The notes beneath the pieces were generated by a model that saw only the letters and a program-made list of their open reading frames with translations, was not told where the DNA came from and did no database searches. The position numbers were made by a program, and so were the translations under genes. Positions 7,851 through 16,278 of a DNA stretch of 64,000 bases are shown piece by piece (positions within the stretch are counted from its first letter, which is position 1; the number at the start of each line of letters is the position of its first letter). Origin of the DNA: Microseira sp041929235 (lineage in GTDB: Bacteria > Cyanobacteriota > Cyanobacteriia > Cyanobacteriales > Aerosakkonemataceae); contig NZ_JBHFNP010000067.1 in assembly GCF_041929235.1 (NCBI RefSeq), positions 28,598 to 92,597 of the forward strand. Reading direction: 5' to 3'.

Positions 7851-8957
7851 TCACGCAGCCGTTACAGCCGCGCCAGTAGAGGGTTTAGCTGGCTTGGTGA
7901 TTGCCCCGGCGAACCGCTGACGGTAAAGTTCGGCAAAACGCCGCTCGTACTCAGACAAATCTGCTTCAATTTGAGTTAATAATCTCACCGTCACCGGGTC
8001 GGTTAACTTGAGCATCAGGTTATAAACATCAACCACACCCGTTTGAATATCGCCCAGTGCGCGACGCATCATAGCCATTTCATCGCTACCTTGAAGCGAG
8101 GTTTGCAACTTCGCCAAAGTATCGGCAGCTTTAGCCGGTAAAGAGGGTTTTTCGCCCAATTCATTGAGCCTAGCTTCTAGCATTTGAATGTGATGCTGTT
8201 TATTTTGAACTATCTCTTGAAGCAGGCGACGCACTTCGACATCCGAGGTTTTTTCGGCATAATGTTGAAATGCTTCGTGGGAATAACGCTCTCCACCCAA
8301 GGCAGTATTAATTGCGGTGACAATTTCGCCTTTAGTCGATCCGCCCCAAGCATCCGCGAGTTTCCACCATTCGGCATTTGTATCGCTTTCATCAGGCAGT
8401 GCAGCTTCTTTCCCGCCGTAACCCAAACGACTTAAAATCGCCGTGGTAAAAATTGCTAAATCGCTCGGTTGTCTGGAAGTAATTAAATTTCCATCTATTA
8501 CCAAAGGCTCGTTGATATAATGCGCCCCGGCATTTTGCATATCCTTGCGAATTGCCCTAAATCCGGTGGCATTTTTACCTTTAAGTACATCGGCGTCAAT
8601 CAAAACTTGCGGTCCGTGACAAACAGCAGCAATCAGTTTTCCTTGCTGCATAGCTGACCGCACAAATTGCACCGTATTTGGATTAACTCGCATCCGATCC
8701 GGTGCCATTCCGCCAGGAATAATAACAGCGTCGAATTCTTCAGCGCTTGCTTCCGTCGTCGTTGCATCGGCTTTCATCGAAACTTTGCCCTGCTTCCCCT
8801 TATAATCCTCATTCGTGCGCGAACCGAGGACAACTACATCGATTCCCGCCATTTTTAGGGCTTTATAAGGAATTTGAAACTCAGCATCTTCAACCCCGTG
8901 TTCTAACAGGATTGCAACGCGCTTTTGAGAGCCTTGATTGTTTGAGATCATATTCAT
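7851..8957 (-). CDS. DJ-1/PfpI family protein fused to a ferritin-like C-terminal domain
   Basis: A 368-residue two-domain protein. Residues about 10-185 form a DJ-1/PfpI domain of the YhbO/PfpI deglycase-protease type, with E23 in GVEDAEF and the nucleophile elbow AAVCHGPQ (C113, H114). Residues about 205-345 are all-helical with acidic/His pairs (YSHEAFQHYAE, QNKQHHIQMLEARL, QIEADLSEYERRF), resembling DUF2383/DUF892-type ferritin-like bundles. Around 190-203 a DAWGGSTKGE linker joins them. The fusion suggests linked protein or glycation repair and metal or oxidant handling, but this is inference. The final about 20 residues are an Ala/Pro-rich tail. Confidence 0.85.
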   Translation of the reverse strand: MNMISNNQGSQKRVAILLEHGVEDAEFQIPYKALKMAGIDVVVLGSRTNEDYKGKQGKVSMKADATTTEASAEEFDAVIIPGGMAPDRMRVNPNTVQFVRSAMQQGKLIAAVCHGPQVLIDADVLKGKNATGFRAIRKDMQNAGAHYINEPLVIDGNLITSRQPSDLAIFTTAILSRLGYGGKEAALPDESDTNAEWWKLADAWGGSTKGEIVTAINTALGGERYSHEAFQHYAEKTSDVEVRRLLQEIVQNKQHHIQMLEARLNELGEKPSLPAKAADTLAKLQTSLQGSDEMAMMRRALGDIQTGVVDVYNLMLKLTDPVTVRLLTQIEADLSEYERRFAELYRQRFAGAITKPAKPSTGAAVTAA

Positions 8958-9052
8958 TCCTCGGTAATGGGTAATTGCTAATCGCTCATGGTTAATTGCT
9001 AATTGCTAATCCTCAACAATAAAATTAGCAATTAGCAATTAGCAATTAGCAA

Positions 9053-9442
9053 TTACGATATATTCTGTACGGCAAACAACTCTTCGTAATCGGGTGAAAA
9101 ATTGGCGCGGACATCGGCGAATTCACCGGGGGTAACCGCTTGCTGCAAAACTGTAAATACTGCCCTGACATGCATCGCAGCAATGTTTGGTTCTACGCCT
9201 TCTTTATCCGCTACGCGCTGATAGAATTCTTTGAGGGAGAAAGCTTGACCGTTTTCACCTTCTCTACCACGCAAATACTGTCCTAACTCTTGCGGCAGTT
9301 GGGAAGCTAAATCTTTGGCTTCATTGCCTACAATGCGTTCGGCAAGTACTTCAAAAGTGGCGCGGGTAGCACGCTCAGCTTCTTCACGCGAATCAAGCTG
9401 AGCGACGCTTTGAACGTGTTTGAGAAACTCGTCGCGTTTCAT
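9053..9442 (-). CDS. DUF2267 family protein
   Basis: A 129-residue helical protein of the DUF2267 family, which is common in stress-responsive cyanobacterial and proteobacterial loci and has no known activity. Family features are the MKRDEFLKHVQ start, the AERATRATFEVLAERI helix, the SQLPQELGQYLRG segment, and the AAMHVRAVFTVLQQAV second half followed by FADVRANFSPDYEELF. No membrane segment is present. It is divergent from the DUF6335 gene, with a 153-base shared upstream region that contains a direct repeat. Confidence 0.88.
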   Translation of the reverse strand: MKRDEFLKHVQSVAQLDSREEAERATRATFEVLAERIVGNEAKDLASQLPQELGQYLRGREGENGQAFSLKEFYQRVADKEGVEPNIAAMHVRAVFTVLQQAVTPGEFADVRANFSPDYEELFAVQNIS

Positions 9443-9500
9443 GATCTTTAACTTGTCCCCGATACGCTTCTAAGCGTAGGCATTACTGAGAAAATCTTCT

Positions 9501-9555
9501 TCGCTCTAAAGTGATAGATTTGGTTTCGCTCTAAAGAGATAGGTAGGCAAGTTCG
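9501..9555. promoter_or_regulatory. TCGCTCTAAAG(T/A)GATAG direct repeats between divergent genes
   Basis: TCGCTCTAAAGTGATAG at 9501 and TCGCTCTAAAGAGATAG at 9536 are 35 bases apart, in the shared upstream region of DUF2267 (leftward) and DUF6335 (rightward). Position and spacing suggest a regulator-binding pair, but no known operator matches. Confidence 0.4.
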
Positions 9556-9595
9556 ATAAAAACTAAGCTAAAAAAGGGGTTCAGGAGTAAGTTTT

Positions 9596-10075
9596 ATGGC
9601 AAACAAAGCAAAATCTTCTACAACTGGTGGTTTGTCCGATGAACTGGAATCTAATATCGGTTTAAATATAATGCCTCCAGATACAGAGGATACGGAAGAG
9701 GAAGCGCAAATTAGCGATCTGCCGCAGGAAATTACCGAATCTTATGGAACGGGAGTTAAAGACGAGCCTGGTTACAATATTGGCACGCGCAGATTGCAGG
9801 ATGAAATGCAACAATATACCTCAACTAGCCCTGAATTAACTGGCGGCGATATTGATGCAGCTTGGGAACAAGCAGAAGCAGTAGGTGACGAGGCGGTAGG
9901 TGGAACAGTTGCGACTCCGGATCAAGATATTGTTGACGATCTGGGTAAAGCTGTTGGTACAGAAATGCACGATAAAGAAGACTATTACGGTTTTGATAAG
10001 TACGAAACTCGCGACGATCGCAGGTGGGAATTAGATCCGGCTTCTTCTGATGATTATCAGGAAAGGCGGGAATAG
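9596..10075 (+). CDS. DUF6335 family protein
   Basis: A 159-residue, highly acidic, probably disordered protein of the cyanobacterial DUF6335 family. Recognisable segments are DLPQEITESYGTGV (about 41-54), the YNIGTRRLQDEMQQY run, SPELTGGDIDAAWEQAEAVGDEAVGG (in two adjoining pieces around 80-105) and the DLGKAVGTEMHDKEDYYGFDKYE end. Function is unknown; the composition suggests a desiccation- or stress-induced hydrophilin-like role, which is inference. The ATG at 9596 has an AGGAG ribosome site. It is the last member of the stress block. Confidence 0.85.
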   Translation: MANKAKSSTTGGLSDELESNIGLNIMPPDTEDTEEEAQISDLPQEITESYGTGVKDEPGYNIGTRRLQDEMQQYTSTSPELTGGDIDAAWEQAEAVGDEAVGGTVATPDQDIVDDLGKAVGTEMHDKEDYYGFDKYETRDDRRWELDPASSDDYQERRE

Positions 10076-10250
10076 GTAATTGGTAATTGCTAATGGCTAA
10101 TTGCTAATTGCTCATTGCTAATTGCTAATGGCTAATTGCTAATTGTTTTTCCTCGTTCCCCAGGCGGTCGCCTGGGAATGCCATTACCCATTACCAATTA
10201 CCAATTACCAATTACCAATTACCAATTACCCATTACCAATTACCTAATTT
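10076..10250. repeat. Short-period TAATTGC/TACCAAT repeats around a CCTGGGAACG palindrome
   Basis: Tandem TAATTGCTAAT-type units on the left and TTACCAATTACC-type units on the right flank a CGTTCCCCAGGCGG/CGCCTGGGAATG palindrome. The right end overlaps the last codons of murD, which are made of this repeat. Related runs occur at 5500-5580, 8965-9055, 19860-19895, 25510-25580 and 44080-44120. Confidence 0.9.
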
Positions 10251-11579
10251 CTGACAAATTTCCCGAAAATTGTCGCCTCGATGTTCAAAGCTTTGATATT
10301 GATCGAAACTTGCACAAGCGGGAGATAGCAACACAACTTTGGCTTGATATTGTTTGGCTAATTCTGCTCCTCTGGGTACGGCGCGTTCCATTGTTTCGAC
10401 TATTTCGTAATTGGAATAACCAACTTCTTCCAATCTTTTGGCAAATGCTGCTGCTGCATCGCCGATGAGTAAAACGGCGGCAGCTTTGGCTTTAATTTTT
10501 TCTAGCCACTTGGTATCATCACCGGCTTTTGCTTCTCCGCCTGCGATTAAAATTGCGGGTGCAGAAACAGAATTTAATCCGACTTCGGCGGCGTCGTAGT
10601 TGGTGGCTTTGCTGTCGTTAATAAAGTCAATTCCTTCCCAAGTGCAGATCTGTTCGAGGCGGTGGGAAACCCCGGGGAAATTGGCAATGGCGGTAGCGAT
10701 CGCATCCTTCCCTATCCCCGCCAAGCAAGCTGCCGCAACTGCCATTAACAAATTTTGTTGATTGTGTTCTCCCACCATCCGCAAGGACGTTGCACGAAGA
10801 ATTTCTTCTCCTTCAAATACTACCCAACCATTCTCAATATAAGCGCCTTTTGAGTTAATTAAATCCGCTTTCCCTTGGACACTCGTCCAGTAAGCATTGC
10901 TAAAACGCGCCGGTGCATTTTTTTGCAAATACGGGTCATCGCCGTTGAAAATTTGTAGCTCTGCTTGCGTTAATAAATGCGCTTTGATGTTGTAATAATT
11001 CTCTAAAGTTTTGTGGCGACTCAAGTGATCCGGCGTGAACGTTGTCCAAACAGCAATACGCGGCGCCACTGCTGCTGAAGATTCGATTTGATAGCTGCTA
11101 ATTTCCGCAATTACCCAATCTGGTTTTTTATCTGCTAAGGCTAGTTCGCAAGCAGCGTAGCCGATGTTACCGCAAGCGGGAGCATAAAATCCAGCAGCTG
11201 CAAAAATAGCGGCAATTAAAGCGGTGGTAGTCGTTTTTCCATTCGTTCCGGTAATGCCAACCCAAGGAATATTATTTAAATATCGCCACGCTAATTCCAT
11301 CTCGCCGATAGTTTCTATTCCCAATTCTCTGGCGCGAATTAAAGCCGGAATATCCCAAGGAACGCCGGGACTAACTACGATGAGGTTATCAGAAGTATCC
11401 GGTTCAAAAGAATAGCCTAACTTGACCGTAATTCCATCATCGACAAGTTGCTGTTGCTGTTGTTGAAACGCGGGGGAGTTTTTCAGATCGCTCAATGTCA
11501 CTGAGTATCCTTCCCGTTTTAGCAGTTTTGCCGCAGCAATTCCCGATCTCCCCAAACCAATGATATGAGCGTTAGGCAT
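10233..11579 (-). CDS. murD: UDP-N-acetylmuramoylalanine-D-glutamate ligase
   Basis: MurD adds D-glutamate to UDP-MurNAc-L-alanine in the cytoplasmic stage of peptidoglycan synthesis. From the ATG at 11579 (MPNAHIIGLGRSGIAA) it is about 448 residues, normal for the family. The N-terminal UDP-binding Rossmann domain is followed by the ATP loop GITGTNGKTTTTA, the central Mur ligase signature (IAEISSYQIE, TFTPDHLSRH), and the C-terminal domain with FINDSKATN and LLSPACASFDQYQSFEHRGD. The frame continues 11 codons further upstream (to 11612) but that part is not conserved. The last residues, KLGNW, are encoded by the intergenic GGTAATTGGTAA repeat, which also supplies the stop codon. Confidence 0.96.
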   Translation of the reverse strand: MPNAHIIGLGRSGIAAAKLLKREGYSVTLSDLKNSPAFQQQQQQLVDDGITVKLGYSFEPDTSDNLIVVSPGVPWDIPALIRARELGIETIGEMELAWRYLNNIPWVGITGTNGKTTTTALIAAIFAAAGFYAPACGNIGYAACELALADKKPDWVIAEISSYQIESSAAVAPRIAVWTTFTPDHLSRHKTLENYYNIKAHLLTQAELQIFNGDDPYLQKNAPARFSNAYWTSVQGKADLINSKGAYIENGWVVFEGEEILRATSLRMVGEHNQQNLLMAVAAACLAGIGKDAIATAIANFPGVSHRLEQICTWEGIDFINDSKATNYDAAEVGLNSVSAPAILIAGGEAKAGDDTKWLEKIKAKAAAVLLIGDAAAAFAKRLEEVGYSNYEIVETMERAVPRGAELAKQYQAKVVLLSPACASFDQYQSFEHRGDNFREICQKLGNW

Positions 11580-11612
11580 AGACTGTGTTTTAGTTTCCCC
11601 TGATCGACGCAA

Positions 11613-12178
11613 CCTTTATCCTACCGTTGTCAGTTGTCAGTTGCTAGTGGCAATCCCTCCTCGTTTCGGCGAGGCGATTATATTTACCATTTTTGCGTAA
11701 ATTTGTCAAAGTTTATCTTCCTAGAAACCGGGTTTCTGGCATCGATCTCTGGTCACAAAGCCACGATTTTTCCTAGAAACCCGGTTTCTGCATCGATCTC
11801 TGGTCACAAAGCCACGATTTTTCCTAGAAACCCGGTTTCTGGCGGCGATCTCTGGTTGCAAAGCCACGATTTTTCCGAGAAACCCGGTTTCTGCATCGAT
11901 CTCTGGTCACAAAGCCACAATTTTTCCTAGAAACCCGGTTTCTTTGCGTCAGTCCTGCATAAATTTTTTACTTGAAAGTACACAAATCTTGAAAAAACCT
12001 ATACGAAGATTGCATAATGTTTTTATTTTGCTAAAATTTACTATATCTTACCTTGGCACTACTTTTGTTAACTGATAATAGAACACCATCGGTTCTCATC
12101 TTAACTGTAACGCCGAGAATTTAATCCAGGTGGCATCTAAGCATAAATTACTTGGGCAACAAATTATAAATTATCTCA
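11613..12178. other. 566-base gap holding a tandem palindrome array
   Basis: The left half is the 51/52-base tandem array listed separately. The right half (about 11945-12178) is AT-rich and probably holds the promoter of the histidine kinase gene. A 98-codon rightward open frame here only translates the array. Confidence 0.8.
11721..11942. repeat. 51/52-bp tandem array, five CCGG palindromes
   Basis: CTAGAAACC(C)GGTTTCT occurs at 11721, 11773, 11824, 11876 and 11927. The units are joined by near-identical spacers reading TCGATCTCTGGTCACAAAGC, then CACGATTTTTC. Both repeat and spacer are conserved, so this is a simple tandem duplication and not a CRISPR array. Confidence 0.92.
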
Positions 12179-15100
12179 ATGATTTTACAACGCATCAACA
12201 AGATTATTACTAAAGTTTCTCGCAAAGCAACCTTGCGAATTGTCCTGATAGTCCCGTTTGTAATGCAAATTACTGGCGCGGTGGCGTTAGTGGGGTATCT
12301 TTCGTTTAAAAATGGACAGGAAGCAGTCAACGATGTTGCTTCACAATTGCGGAGAGAAATTAGCGATCGCACGAGCGAACGCATCATAAATTACCTAAAA
12401 ACACCGCAGCAGATTAATTTAAACAATGTCAATGCTGTAGCTCTCGGTCAGGTGGATATAAAAAATCCCAAAAACTTAGAACGCCACTTTTTAAAACAAA
12501 TTCAAGCGTTCGATTCACTGACTATAATTGCTTTCAGCAACCCGCAGGGCGGACTTATTTCAAGTGGAAACGATGAAAGAGGGTTGACAGTTACATTAAC
12601 AGAAAATTACCAAAAGGGTGTCCTGCGAGTGTATGGCGTAGATAGCCAAGGCAATCGAAAAAAAATGTTGGTCAATCTGCCAAATTATGATGTGACAAAG
12701 CGACCTTTTTACCAGATTGCCGTGCAAGCAGGCAAACCTACATGGAGTCCCATTTATCTCTACATGCCTTATTCTAGAAACTTAGGTATTTCTGCTAGCT
12801 ACCCCCTCTACGATCGGGCGGGTAAGCTACAAGGTGTTTTAAGTAGCGATCTATCGCTTGTAGCGCTCAGTGACTTCCTGCAAAGTTTAAAAATCGGGAC
12901 TCGCGGACAGGCTTTTATCATCGAGAGATCGGGGTTAATAGTAGCTTCTTCAACCACGGAACCACCCTTCTTAAAAACTGCCGATAATCAAGACATAAAA
13001 CGGCTGAAAGCTACCGAAAGTAGCGAGCAGATAATTCGCTTGACAGCGCAGTATTTGACCTCTTACTTTGGCGAATTGACCAAGATTAACACCGCAAAAA
13101 AACTTGATTTTGAAATCAAAGGCGAACGGCAATTCATACAGGTCACACCCTTCAAGGATGAGTTTGGTCTAGACTGGCTGATTGTCGTGGTGGTTCCAGA
13201 AAGCGATTTTATGGAGCAAATCAACGCCAGCAACCGCACCACTATGCTGCTTTGTCTCGCCGCTTTAATTGCGTCTACAGGAATTGGTATTATCACCGCT
13301 GGTTGGGTAATCAAACCCATTTTAATATTGCATAATGCCGCCAATAATATCGCTCAAGGAAACTGGGATACTCCAGTAAAAATTGACCGCGCCGATCAAT
13401 TGGGAGAACTGGCGAGTTCTTTTAATATTATGGCGTTGCAATTGCGGCGTTCATTTGAAGACATGCAATACTTGAATGATGTTTTCTCGGAAAAAGAAAA
13501 AGCATTTTCAGACTATAATGAAATTTTAGAAACGCAAATTGTCGAACGAACAAAGGCATTCAGGGAAAGCGAACAGCGGTTTAGAAATTTCTTTGAAACG
13601 GCGGCGATTGGCATGTGTATTGTTTCCTTAGACGGAAAATTTTTAAATGTTAATTCTGTAATTTGTCAAATTTTTGGTTATGCAGAATCTGAGTTGCTGT
13701 CTCTAACTTGGCAGGAACTTACTTATCCAGAAGACTTGGAAGTTAGCCAAGAATATCGTAGGAAAATTTTGGCTAAAGAAATTTCATATTATCATCTAGA
13801 AAAGCGTTATTTGCATAAAAATGGGCAAGTGATTTGGACTTTGGTGAGTGTGTCAGTTGTGCGAGATGAAAAGCAAGATCCGCTTCATTTTATTTCTCAA
13901 ATTCAAGATATAAGCGAACAGCAAGCTGCGCTGCGCGAACGCAAACAAACAGAAGAAGCTTTGCGTGCGAGTGAAGAGCGCTTCAGAGCAATTTTTGCAG
14001 CATTTCCCGATCTGTTTTTCCTGGTAGCTGCCGACGGTACAGTGCTGGACTATCACACCAGACAATACTCAGAATTATACGTCCCCCCAGAAGTTTTTCT
14101 GGGTAACAGGATGCAGGAATTTTTACCTGCGGCAGTTAATGAGTCAATCTATGGAGCAATTCAGCAGGCACTTCAAACCAACTCGATCGTTAATATCGAG
14201 TATTGCTTGCCCATGCCAAAAGGAGAGCAAACATTTGAAGCGCGCCTGGTTCGCTTCCAGGAGGATAGAGTTATCTGTTTGATTCGCAATATAAGCGATC
14301 GCAAAGCCGCAGAAATTGCCCTACAAGCTGCCAAAGAAGCTGCCGAAGTCGCCAACAAGGCAAAAAGCGCCTTCCTCGCTAACATGAGTCACGAACTTCG
14401 TACCCCCCTCAACGGCATTTTAGGATACGCTCAAATTCTCCAAAAATCAAAAGACTGCAACCCCAATCAAAAGCGCGGTTTAGAAATAATTCACCAGTGC
14501 GGTACTCACCTACTCACCTTAATTAACGATATTTTAGATTTGTCTAAAATCGAAGCCCAAAAGCTAGACCTCCACCCCGAAGAATTTAATTTTTCCTCCT
14601 TCCTAAACGGGTTAACAGAAATATTCCAAATCCGAGCCAGAGAAAAAGAAATTAACTTTACCTACCAACCCATCAACCAACTTCCCCAATTCATTATCGC
14701 CGACGAAAAACGCCTGCGCCAAGTCTTAATTAACTTGCTGAGCAACGCGGTTAAATTCACCGACACCGGCGGCGTCACCTTCAAAGTAGGCGTAATTGGT
14801 AATGGGTCATTCCATTCTCCGGCGGAATCAGGGAACGAGGGGAAAAAAGACCAATTACCAATTCCCAATTACCAATTCCCAATTACTAAAATCCGCTGCC
14901 AAATTGAAGATACCGGCATCGGCATCAACCCAGAACAATTGGAAAAAATATTCTTACCTTTCGAGCAAGTAGGAGATATTTCCCGTCGCGCCGAAGGAAC
15001 TGGATTAGGACTCGCTATTAGTCAGAAAATTGTTGCTTTAATGGGAGGCGATATTTTTGTCAAAAGTACCCCCGGCGTTGGCAGCACATTTTGGTTCGAC

Positions 15101-15829
15101 CTCGACTTGCCAGAAGCAGCCACATCGATAGATTCAATCCCTGTTTTAACGCATAATATCATCGGCTACCAAGGTGAAAAACGCAAAATTTTAGTAATTG
15201 ACGACCGTTGGGAAAATTGCGCCGTCCTCGTCAATATGTTAGAACCAATCGGATTTGAAATTTGCGAAGCGGCTGATGGAAAACAAGGTTTAGAAACAGC
15301 CATTGAATTTCAACCTGATTTAATTATCACTGACCTAGTAATGCCCGTGATGGATGGCTTAGAAATGACCCGAAAACTTCGCCAACTGCCCGAATTTAAA
15401 AATACAGTTATCATCGCTGCTTCTGCTAATGTATTTGAAGTTGACCGACAAAAAAGTCTAGAAGCTGGCTGCAACGATTTTCTCCCCAAACCCATCCAAG
15501 CAGAAGATTTGTTGCACAAAATCGAGGATTATTTAAATTTATCGTGGATTGATGAAAACCAAGAGGAAATTTCAACCCCAGAAACCTTGCCTACAGAAAT
15601 AGAAATGGTAATGCCCCCCTTTGAGCAACTGATAACCCTGTATAAATCGGCTTACGTTGGTTATACCGATTTAGTTGAGCAGGAAGCGATTCGCATCCAA
15701 CAATCCTATCCTGAAGCGACTATCTTTGCCAACCGCATAATTGAACTTAGCGAAGATTTTGAAACTGAGAAAATTGTTAATTTAATCGAACAACATTTCC
15801 CAGAAGCATCAAAATTTCAACGTCAGTAG
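12179..15829 (+). CDS. Hybrid sensor histidine kinase/response regulator (dCache-HAMP-PAS-PAS-HisKA-HATPase-REC)
   Basis: A 1216-residue inner-membrane two-component sensor. In order: membrane segment about 20-42; periplasmic double-Cache sensor about 43-350 (YDVTKRPFYQIAV and LQGVLSSDLSL are typical); second membrane segment about 357-380; HAMP about 380-435; two PAS domains about 465-575 and 600-705; HisKA with phosphoacceptor H738 in ANMSHELRTP; HATPase_c with NLLSNAVKF, DTGIGI and GTGLGLAI; and a receiver domain with D1052 in TDLVMP and K in FLPKPI. The ligand is unknown. Residues about 871-903, inside the ATPase domain between the N and G1 boxes, are encoded by intergenic repeat sequence. 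A short helical tail follows the receiver. Confidence 0.95.
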   Translation: MILQRINKIITKVSRKATLRIVLIVPFVMQITGAVALVGYLSFKNGQEAVNDVASQLRREISDRTSERIINYLKTPQQINLNNVNAVALGQVDIKNPKNLERHFLKQIQAFDSLTIIAFSNPQGGLISSGNDERGLTVTLTENYQKGVLRVYGVDSQGNRKKMLVNLPNYDVTKRPFYQIAVQAGKPTWSPIYLYMPYSRNLGISASYPLYDRAGKLQGVLSSDLSLVALSDFLQSLKIGTRGQAFIIERSGLIVASSTTEPPFLKTADNQDIKRLKATESSEQIIRLTAQYLTSYFGELTKINTAKKLDFEIKGERQFIQVTPFKDEFGLDWLIVVVVPESDFMEQINASNRTTMLLCLAALIASTGIGIITAGWVIKPILILHNAANNIAQGNWDTPVKIDRADQLGELASSFNIMALQLRRSFEDMQYLNDVFSEKEKAFSDYNEILETQIVERTKAFRESEQRFRNFFETAAIGMCIVSLDGKFLNVNSVICQIFGYAESELLSLTWQELTYPEDLEVSQEYRRKILAKEISYYHLEKRYLHKNGQVIWTLVSVSVVRDEKQDPLHFISQIQDISEQQAALRERKQTEEALRASEERFRAIFAAFPDLFFLVAADGTVLDYHTRQYSELYVPPEVFLGNRMQEFLPAAVNESIYGAIQQALQTNSIVNIEYCLPMPKGEQTFEARLVRFQEDRVICLIRNISDRKAAEIALQAAKEAAEVANKAKSAFLANMSHELRTPLNGILGYAQILQKSKDCNPNQKRGLEIIHQCGTHLLTLINDILDLSKIEAQKLDLHPEEFNFSSFLNGLTEIFQIRAREKEINFTYQPINQLPQFIIADEKRLRQVLINLLSNAVKFTDTGGVTFKVGVIGNGSFHSPAESGNEGKKDQLPIPNYQFPITKIRCQIEDTGIGINPEQLEKIFLPFEQVGDISRRAEGTGLGLAISQKIVALMGGDIFVKSTPGVGSTFWFDLDLPEAATSIDSIPVLTHNIIGYQGEKRKILVIDDRWENCAVLVNMLEPIGFEICEAADGKQGLETAIEFQPDLIITDLVMPVMDGLEMTRKLRQLPEFKNTVIIAASANVFEVDRQKSLEAGCNDFLPKPIQAEDLLHKIEDYLNLSWIDENQEEISTPETLPTEIEMVMPPFEQLITLYKSAYVGYTDLVEQEAIRIQQSYPEATIFANRIIELSEDFETEKIVNLIEQHFPEASKFQRQ
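14791..14889. repeat. Intergenic repeat inserted in frame within the kinase gene
   Basis: About 99 bases of GTAATTGGTAATGGG plus ACCAATTACCAATTCCC repeats enclose a CATTCTCC/GGGAACGAGG segment like those found between genes elsewhere in the window. The length is a multiple of three and the frame is kept. Confidence 0.85.
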
Positions 15830-16278
15830 TATCGCCTCGTCGCCTCGTTACCAGGCTGGATCCTGGTAACGGGGGCTAGGGGCAGAGGGACCTATATGTA
15901 GGGTGTTCTCTTCCAGCAGAGTCGGGCACCATCTACCATATTTAGTGTCGTTGCGTAAGTTATGAGTAGGATAGAAATGGTGCGTTACACTGCGTTAACG
16001 CACCCTACATATAGAAATGGTGCGTTACACTGCGTTAACGCACCCTACATATAGAAATGGTGCGTTACTGCGTTAACGCACCCTACATATAGAAATGGTG
16101 CGTTACTGCGTTAACGCACCCTACATATAGAAATGGTGCGTTACTGCGTTAACGCACCCTACATATAGAAATGGTGCGTTACACTGCGTTAACGCACCCT
16201 ACATATAGAAATGGTGCGTTACTGCGTTAACGCACCCTACATTTTTAGGCATAGCCTGGAAACGAGCCAATTACCAAT
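15830..16278. other. 449-base gap between convergent genes, filled by repeats
   Basis: After the kinase stop comes a CGTTACCAGG/CCTGGTAACG palindrome (about 15846-15870), then a unique about 100 bases with a GTAGGGTG run, then the hairpin array at 15973-16241. I see no gene. Confidence 0.8.
15973..16241. repeat. Seven tandem GGTGCGTTA...TAACGCACC hairpin units
   Basis: Units start at 15973, 16013, 16053, 16091, 16129, 16167 and 16207, giving periods of 40 or 38 bases depending on a CA dinucleotide in the loop. Each holds GGTGCGTTA and its inverse TAACGCACC followed by CTACATAT. The array sits between two convergent genes (kinase and glyS), where it could block read-through in both directions. 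Confidence 0.95.

Noticed and set aside
11634..11930. 98-codon open frame on the plus strand
   Set aside because: The product is a periodic translation of the 51/52-base array (ISGHKATIFPRNPVS).
11721..11942. Possible CRISPR array
   Set aside because: The intervals between palindromes are themselves conserved and no cas genes are present.
15973..16241. Possible CRISPR array
   Set aside because: The whole 38/40-base unit repeats with no variable spacers.
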